Source: an uncultured Fusibacter sp. | GTDB lineage: Bacteria; Bacillota; Clostridia; Peptostreptococcales; Acidaminobacteraceae | Assembly (NCBI GenBank): GCA_937958285.1 | Contig: CALFXQ010000384.1 | Location: 1 to 10,475 of the forward strand | Direction of reading: 5' to 3' | DNA length: 10,475 nucleotides | In this document: positions 7,355 to 10,475 of the stretch, piece by piece | Layout: the number at the start of each line of letters is the position of its first letter | Numbering within the stretch: position 1 is the stretch's first letter | Position numbers and translations under genes: made by a program | Notes under the pieces: generated by a model | What the model was told of the DNA's origin: nothing | What the model saw: only the letters and a program-made list of their open reading frames with translations | Databases searched by the model: none

Positions 7355-7537
7355 ATGAAAAATCAAGCGAGAACAAGAAGAATTCCAAGCTACGTAACTA
7401 CCCGCGAAGAACATGTGGAGATGCAGCATGAGTCTTCGAATAGATGGACTATGGGTTTATTGATAGCCACAGCCGTTCTAGCATTTATTTCGACTGTGTT
7501 TTCAGTGGCAAACTTACTCGCGTCTAAGCGCGATTAG
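7355..7537 (+). CDS. Small single-span membrane protein, 60 aa, unknown function
   Basis: This is not a family I recognise. From the ATG at 7355 it has 60 residues: a basic, polar N-terminal half (MKNQARTRRIPSYVTTREEH, then more charged residues to about 30), one hydrophobic span (about 32-53, WTMGLLIATAVLAFISTVFS) and a short basic C-tail (ASKRD). AAAGAGGT (7341-7348) lies 6 bp before this ATG. An in-frame TTG at 7328 would add nine residues but has only a weak upstream purine tract. The gene lies 104 bp after permease 2 and just before a strong terminator, so it most likely ends the ABC transcript or has its own weak promoter. Its position suggests an accessory of the transporter or kinase; this is inference only. 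Confidence 0.65.
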   Translation: MKNQARTRRIPSYVTTREEHVEMQHESSNRWTMGLLIATAVLAFISTVFSVANLLASKRD

Positions 7538-7590
7538 CAAAATGCCAAATAGCAACATCTTTTAAAGATAGCAGCTATAAGATTTCTCAA

Positions 7591-7616
7591 AAAAGCCGGC
7601 CTAGTGCCGGCTTTTC
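7591..7616 (+). terminator. Strong intrinsic terminator before the flagellar operon
   Basis: A perfect 10-bp stem (AAAAGCCGGC, 7591-7600, with GCCGGCTTTT, 7606-7615) has the loop CTAGT. The A run before and T run after make it potentially active in both directions. It insulates the flagellar genes from the transporter cassette. Confidence 0.9.
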
Positions 7617-7629
7617 TGTGGATAGGACT

Positions 7630-7656
7630 TAAGTTAAAGACCTTTGTTGCCGATAT
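7630..7656 (+). promoter_or_regulatory. Sigma-D (sigma-28) type flagellar promoter
   Basis: GCCGATAT at 7649-7656 is an exact match to the sigma-D/sigma-28 -10 consensus. TAAG at 7630-7633 (consensus TAAA) sits exactly 15 bp upstream, the canonical spacing. The predicted start is near 7663, about 24 nt before the flgF start codon. Sigma-D control of flhO-flhP is known in B. subtilis, and the location right after a terminator supports the call. Confidence 0.85.
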
Positions 7657-7686
7657 TAAGCCTAGATAACAAAGGATGGTGACTTT

Positions 7687-8760
7687 ATGCTACGTGGACT
7701 TTATACTGTGTCGACAGTGTTACAACAACATACCAATGCACTGGATGCCTATTCAAATAACCTTGCCAATATTCACTCAAGTGGCTATAAGCGCGACATT
7801 CCAGTGTATGAAGAGTTTGCTAGCACATTGCTATCCAAAGTAGGTGGGTCGCCAGCATCTATAATTACAGGCACACCAAAAATTAAAGAAACAATTAAAT
7901 CCGATGAGCATATGTTGCAGACTAATTTAGGATATTTCCGCGTTGCTGCACCTGGTGGGACATCTTACAATACGTCGGTGAACTTTCGAGTTGCAGAAGA
8001 TGGCTACCTAAAAACCGTCTATAAGAATAGCAATGGTGCTGTGGTTAAAGATGCGGGGTACGATGTAATTGGAAATAAAGGCCGAATATTTGTTGGCGAT
8101 GGAGCGTTCGAAATATCAGAACAAGGTGATGTAAGTGTCAATGGGGCTGTGGTAGATAACTTAGTATACCGTCAAGGTAAGGGTGTTATAGGCACCTTTA
8201 GTGGCGGCATTAAATTCAATCGCAATGTGACGGACTTCACTCAAAGTGAGTTGCAAAATGTTGAGAATCCCCTGAGTTTTGCACTGGTGGGAGAAGGGTT
8301 TTTTAGCATTCAAACGCCGGCGGGCGAACGATATACGCGTTCGGGCGGTTTCGTTATCAACGCCAACAAAGAACTTGTAACTTCAGAAGGTTATCCTGTC
8401 TTGGGTTTAGACGGTCCAATAAAACTAGACGATTACGATGGTGTGAATTTAGTCGTCAACAAATTTGCAGAACTCTCTATAAACGGCGTCGTCGTTGACA
8501 AATTCAAACTCGTTAATCCAGATCGCCTAGAGCGTTTGAAAAAAGCGGGAACAACTGCTTATCGATACGATGGTGAAATGGAGAGTAAGCCATTTACAGG
8601 AGAAATCGCCCAAGGTTTTATCGAAGGCTCTAATGTAGATTCTTTTAAGGAAATGATTCAAATAATGGAACTTTACCGTCTCTACGAAACGGCACAAAGA
8701 GTGGTACGCAGCTACGACGATACACTGGCAAAGACAGTTAGCGATGTGGCACGACTTTAA
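7687..8760 (+). CDS. flgF: Flagellar basal-body rod protein, FlgF/FlhO type, enlarged
   Basis: This is a proximal/distal rod subunit exported by the flagellar type III apparatus. The N-terminal rod signature is clear (MLRGLYTVSTVLQQHTNALD, then SNNLANIHSSGYKRD at 23-37), and so is the C-terminal one (GFIEGSNVDSFKEMIQIMEL from 310, ending YDDTLAKTVSDVARL). The length of 357 is about 90 residues above the usual 240-270. The excess is an inserted region (about 60-190) that looks like a second, diverged copy of the FlgE/F/G beta domain: residues 82-160 and 204-276 share the pattern G-[YF]-F-x-[VI]-x-x-P-x-G-x-x-Y, then GY-x-V-x-G, then S-[VI]-N-G-x-V-V-D. It is the first gene after the sigma-D promoter. 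The ATG at 7687 follows AAAGGATGGTGA (7671-7682). The equivalent B. subtilis gene is flhO. Confidence 0.88.
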   Translation: MLRGLYTVSTVLQQHTNALDAYSNNLANIHSSGYKRDIPVYEEFASTLLSKVGGSPASIITGTPKIKETIKSDEHMLQTNLGYFRVAAPGGTSYNTSVNFRVAEDGYLKTVYKNSNGAVVKDAGYDVIGNKGRIFVGDGAFEISEQGDVSVNGAVVDNLVYRQGKGVIGTFSGGIKFNRNVTDFTQSELQNVENPLSFALVGEGFFSIQTPAGERYTRSGGFVINANKELVTSEGYPVLGLDGPIKLDDYDGVNLVVNKFAELSINGVVVDKFKLVNPDRLERLKKAGTTAYRYDGEMESKPFTGEIAQGFIEGSNVDSFKEMIQIMELYRLYETAQRVVRSYDDTLAKTVSDVARL

Positions 8761-8778
8761 TATAAAAAGGAGGCTTAC

Positions 8779-9576
8779 ATGAGAGCCCTATACTCCGCAG
8801 CAACAGGTATGAAAAGCCTACAGTTGGCAATCGACACCATTTCAAATAACTTGGCAAACGTCAACACCACAGGCTATAAAAAGCAGCGTGTTGAGTTTAA
8901 AGATCTCTTTTATCAAAGACTCGATTCAAAGGACAATTCAGATGGCCTAGGCGCGCCAGTAAATATTGAAGTCGGTCACGGCGTTAAAACTGGAGCCATG
9001 GTGAGACGTTTCTCGAATGGCGCTTTTCAAGCAACGGATAACCCCTTTGACATGGCACTACAGGGGATTGGATTTTTTGAGGTGCAGAACGAAAATGGCG
9101 ATATGATGTATACAAAAGACGGTTCATTTAAAATGGGTCTTACTGATCAAGGAAAACGTCTAGTGACATCTGATGGCTATCCTGTTCAGGGCATTGATGG
9201 GCCTATAAATTTGGAAGGCGAAATCGAAGAGTTCAAAGTTGAGCGAAATGGCGTAATCAATGTGAAATTTGCCAATCAAGAAGGAGATGCTTTTCAGCAA
9301 ATCGGACAACTGAAGTTGGTAAAGATTCCAAATCCAGCGGGTCTTGAAAGTAAAGGTCTCAACTTGTTTAAAGTCACAGGTGCTTCAGGGAATCCAGTTC
9401 TCGCTGACGATAATTCAGCAGGTGAAGTGGTGCAGAACTACCTAGAAGCATCTAATGTGCAAGTCGTCGAAGAAATGATCAACTTAATCACAGCTCAGCG
9501 CGCATATGAAATTAACTCTAAGGCAATTCAGACATCCGATCAAATGCTTGAACTTGCAAACAACCTAAGACGTTAG
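8779..9576 (+). CDS. flgG: Flagellar basal-body distal rod protein FlgG/FlhP
   Basis: This is the distal rod subunit that connects the rod to the hook. Its 265 residues match the normal FlgG length. The N-terminal signature is MRALYSAATGMKSLQLAIDT with ISNNLANVNTTGYKKQ (21-36). The central beta domain has GIGFFEVQ (96-103), YTKDGSFK and SDGYPVQGIDGPI. The C-terminal coiled-coil segment runs from YLEASNVQVVEEMINLITAQ (221-240) to LELANNLRR. It is closely related to the preceding protein but has the single beta domain of the standard family. AAAGGAGG (8766-8773) lies 5 bp before the ATG; the gap from flgF is 18 bp, so they are one transcript. The equivalent B. subtilis gene is flhP. Confidence 0.94.
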   Translation: MRALYSAATGMKSLQLAIDTISNNLANVNTTGYKKQRVEFKDLFYQRLDSKDNSDGLGAPVNIEVGHGVKTGAMVRRFSNGAFQATDNPFDMALQGIGFFEVQNENGDMMYTKDGSFKMGLTDQGKRLVTSDGYPVQGIDGPINLEGEIEEFKVERNGVINVKFANQEGDAFQQIGQLKLVKIPNPAGLESKGLNLFKVTGASGNPVLADDNSAGEVVQNYLEASNVQVVEEMINLITAQRAYEINSKAIQTSDQMLELANNLRR

Positions 9577-9588
9577 AGAGGTTAGTTT

Positions 9589-10059
9589 ATGGCAATCCAG
9601 GTCTCTAAATTGGTTAATTTAACACCGCAAACTGCGAATCGTTCTGGATCTTCAACGGCAGATGGCGTAGCTTTCGAAGCGGAATTAAATAAGGCAAAGA
9701 GCGAAATTGATGCCCTTCAGAAGTTTGCCACGAGCGCTCAAGAAACGGGTGACTTAGAATCTCTAAAGAAAGTGGCAAAAGACTTTGAAGAGATATTTAT
9801 CAATATGCTCATGAAATCGATGCGCAGCACCATCGAAGAGAGCGGTTTGATGGAAAAGAGCAGTCAGCGTGGGATGTTTGAAGGCATGCTCGACGAAGAG
9901 TTCACTAAGAAAATGGTAGAATCCGGTGGCATAGGGATTCAAGAGATGATGGTAAGACAGTTAAGTCGCTACGTTAATCAAGATCTTGCAGTTGACGCTG
10001 AGAAAAGTACTGGCTCTGAAGAACCATCTACTAAAGCGACCTTTGATGGAAAAGGGTAA
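9589..10059 (+). CDS. flgJ: Flagellar rod-binding protein, FlgJ N-terminal domain only
   Basis: This protein has 156 residues and corresponds to the rod-binding (N-terminal) half of proteobacterial FlgJ. The rod-binding domain spans about 58-128, with KKVAKDFEEIFINMLMKSMR (60-79), the GMFEGMLDEEF segment and GGIGIQEMMVRQL. No peptidoglycan hydrolase domain follows, which is the common state outside proteobacteria; wall opening must come from another enzyme. Its likely role is as a rod cap or scaffold in the periplasm-like space while FlgF and FlgG assemble. The C-tail (131-156) is polar and low complexity. GAGAGGT (9576-9582) lies 6 bp before the ATG, and the gap from flgG is 12 bp. The last three codons lie in a heptamer repeat that runs on past the stop. 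Confidence 0.88.
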   Translation: MAIQVSKLVNLTPQTANRSGSSTADGVAFEAELNKAKSEIDALQKFATSAQETGDLESLKKVAKDFEEIFINMLMKSMRSTIEESGLMEKSSQRGMFEGMLDEEFTKKMVESGGIGIQEMMVRQLSRYVNQDLAVDAEKSTGSEEPSTKATFDGKG

Positions 10060-10092
10060 AAGTTAAAGGGTAAAGGGTAACGGGTAAAATGG
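10051..10092 (+). repeat. Imperfect heptamer tandem repeat (AAAGGGT)n across the flgJ stop
   Basis: Six consecutive 7-mers can be read: AAAGGGT, AAAAGTT, AAAGGGT, AAAGGGT, AACGGGT, AAAATGG. Four GGG runs lie on the plus strand (10054, 10068, 10075, 10082). The first unit includes the T of the flgJ stop codon. Confidence 0.75.
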
Positions 10093-10105
10093 AACCTGGT
10101 ACTAA
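10089..10105. promoter_or_regulatory. FapR-like operator upstream of fabZ (candidate)
   Basis: The 17 bp ending in CCTGGTACTAA agree at 14 of 17 positions with the FapR consensus as I recall it (TTAGTACCTRNTACTAA); the right half is complete and the left half is degenerate. It lies 6 bp upstream of the -35 of the fabZ promoter. FapR is the malonyl-CoA-responsive repressor of fatty acid synthesis in many Firmicutes, which fits fabZ. The unusual position upstream of -35 and the degraded left arm limit confidence. Confidence 0.35.
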
Positions 10106-10107
10106 AA

Positions 10108-10163
10108 CCAACTGACATTTATATGAAAATGTGCTATACTGAGATATCGGTTGGCACTTTTTT
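10108..10163 (+). terminator. Possible terminator of the flagellar operon
   Basis: An outer stem of 8 bp (CCAACTGA, 10108-10115, with TCGGTTGG, 10147-10154, one G-U) encloses a small inner stem (10116-10120 with 10127-10131). A run of six T (10158-10163) follows after 3 nt. The 15-nt asymmetric bulge makes it weaker than the other terminators here. It contains the fabZ promoter. Confidence 0.35.
10112..10140 (+). promoter_or_regulatory. Strong sigma-A promoter of fabZ
   Basis: CTGACA (10112-10117) and TATACT (10135-10140) each have one mismatch to consensus and are exactly 17 bp apart. TG at 10132-10133 adds an extended -10. The predicted start is near 10147, giving a leader of about 94 nt. 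Confidence 0.85.
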
Positions 10164-10181
10164 ATTGCAATAGCAATTTTT
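10164..10181 (+). other. Small hairpin plus T run in the fabZ leader
   Basis: ATTGC (10164-10168) pairs with GCAAT (10173-10177) around AATA, followed by a T run to 10181. It is AT-rich and weak. It may form the end of the upstream termination region or an attenuator-like element. Downstream, 10186-10221 is an A-rich stretch with a 12-bp period. Confidence 0.3.
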
Positions 10182-10240
10182 AAAGAAGAATCAAACTAAG
10201 AATCAAAATTAGAATTAAGAACTTAAGAGGAGGTTTTTAA

Positions 10241-10475
10241 GTGTTAGAAGCCAGAGATATTGAAAAGATCATTCCCCATCGCTATCCTTTTTTATTGGTG
10301 GATCGTATTATAGAACTTGAGCCTGGAGTAAAAGCAGTGGGTATTAAAAACGTCACTGTCAATGAGCCCTTCTTTCCAGGGCACTTTCCTGGGAATCCAA
10401 TTATGCCCGGTGTTCTTCAAGTAGAAGCGCTGGCACAGGTAGGTGCAGTCGCGCTGTTGTCGCATCCTGATTACA
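10241..10475 (+). CDS. fabZ: 3-hydroxyacyl-ACP dehydratase FabZ (3' end outside window)
   Basis: FabZ dehydrates 3-hydroxyacyl-ACP in the type II fatty acid elongation cycle in the cytoplasm. The first 78 codons are visible of about 140-150. The protein begins VLEARDIEKIIPHRYPFLLV (GTG start) and continues through the hot-dog fold to PGHFPGNPIMPGVLQVEALAQ-type active-site sequence, with catalytic His48 in PGHFPG and Glu62 in QVEALAQ. AGAGGAGGT (10226-10234) lies 6 bp before the GTG. Its own sigma-A promoter stands at 10112-10140, so it need not depend on the flagellar transcript. Position after the flagellar rod genes is the conserved Firmicutes arrangement (B. subtilis flhO-flhP-ywpB). Coupling to lipid control by FapR is possible from an upstream palindrome but unproven. 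Confidence 0.95.
   Translation, partial: MLEARDIEKIIPHRYPFLLVDRIIELEPGVKAVGIKNVTVNEPFFPGHFPGNPIMPGVLQVEALAQVGAVALLSHPDY

Noticed and set aside
2240..7630. Genomic island or transposon carrying the exporter cassette
   Set aside because: No integrase, transposase, tRNA, flanking direct repeat or terminal inverted repeat is visible; only gene order suggests insertion.
10051..10092. CRISPR or telomere-type array
   Set aside because: Units are 7 bp with no spacers, and only six imperfect copies exist; simple tandem repeat is the better description.

Overview
The window reads as a chromosomal segment of a low-to-moderate GC Gram-positive bacterium (Firmicutes, most likely a motile clostridium-type anaerobe). 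The main reason is gene order: murA, an mreB/mbl gene, two rod genes of the flhO/flhP (flgF/flgG) type and fabZ, all on the plus strand, matches the conserved murA ... mbl-flhO-flhP-fabZ neighbourhood known from Bacillus subtilis and many Clostridia. A separate single-domain flgJ rod-binding gene between flgG and fabZ points to Clostridia rather than Bacillus. Ribosome binding sites are strong and of AGGAGG type throughout. The sporulation genes that usually lie between murA and mbl (spoIID, an M23 peptidase gene, spoIIID) are absent, which hints at a non-spore-forming or rearranged lineage.

Layout. (1) 1-2239: 3' part of murA, then mreB, then a clear intrinsic terminator. (2) 2260-4177: a DesK/LiaS-like membrane histidine kinase and a NarL/LuxR-family response regulator, closed by a terminator hairpin that overlaps the regulator's stop codon. 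(3) 4178-7250: a promoter region with two tandem palindromes and an activator-type promoter, followed by an ABC ATPase and two ABC-2 type permeases. (4) 7355-7616: a 60-residue single-span membrane protein and a GC-rich terminator. (5) 7630-10059: a sigma-D (sigma-28) type flagellar promoter, then flgF/flhO, flgG/flhP and flgJ. (6) 10051-10475: a heptamer tandem repeat, a FapR-like palindrome, a strong sigma-A promoter and the 5' part of fabZ.

How the parts work together. Regions 2-4 look like a self-contained sensing and export cassette set between mreB and the rod genes, which are usually adjacent. Its kinase-regulator-ATPase-permease-permease order resembles B. subtilis LnrJKLMN (YfiJKLMN), which protects against linearmycin and polyene-type membrane-active compounds. 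The two palindromes before the ATPase share the form TGACYTARGTSA, lie 22 bp apart, and the nearer one is centred about 42 bp upstream of the predicted transcription start. This is a class II activator arrangement and makes them good candidates for the binding sites of the adjacent regulator.

The most unusual coding feature is the FlgF-type rod protein. It is about 90 residues longer than usual and appears to carry two copies of the FlgE/F/G-type beta domain. No tRNA, rRNA, CRISPR, IS element or integrase was seen.
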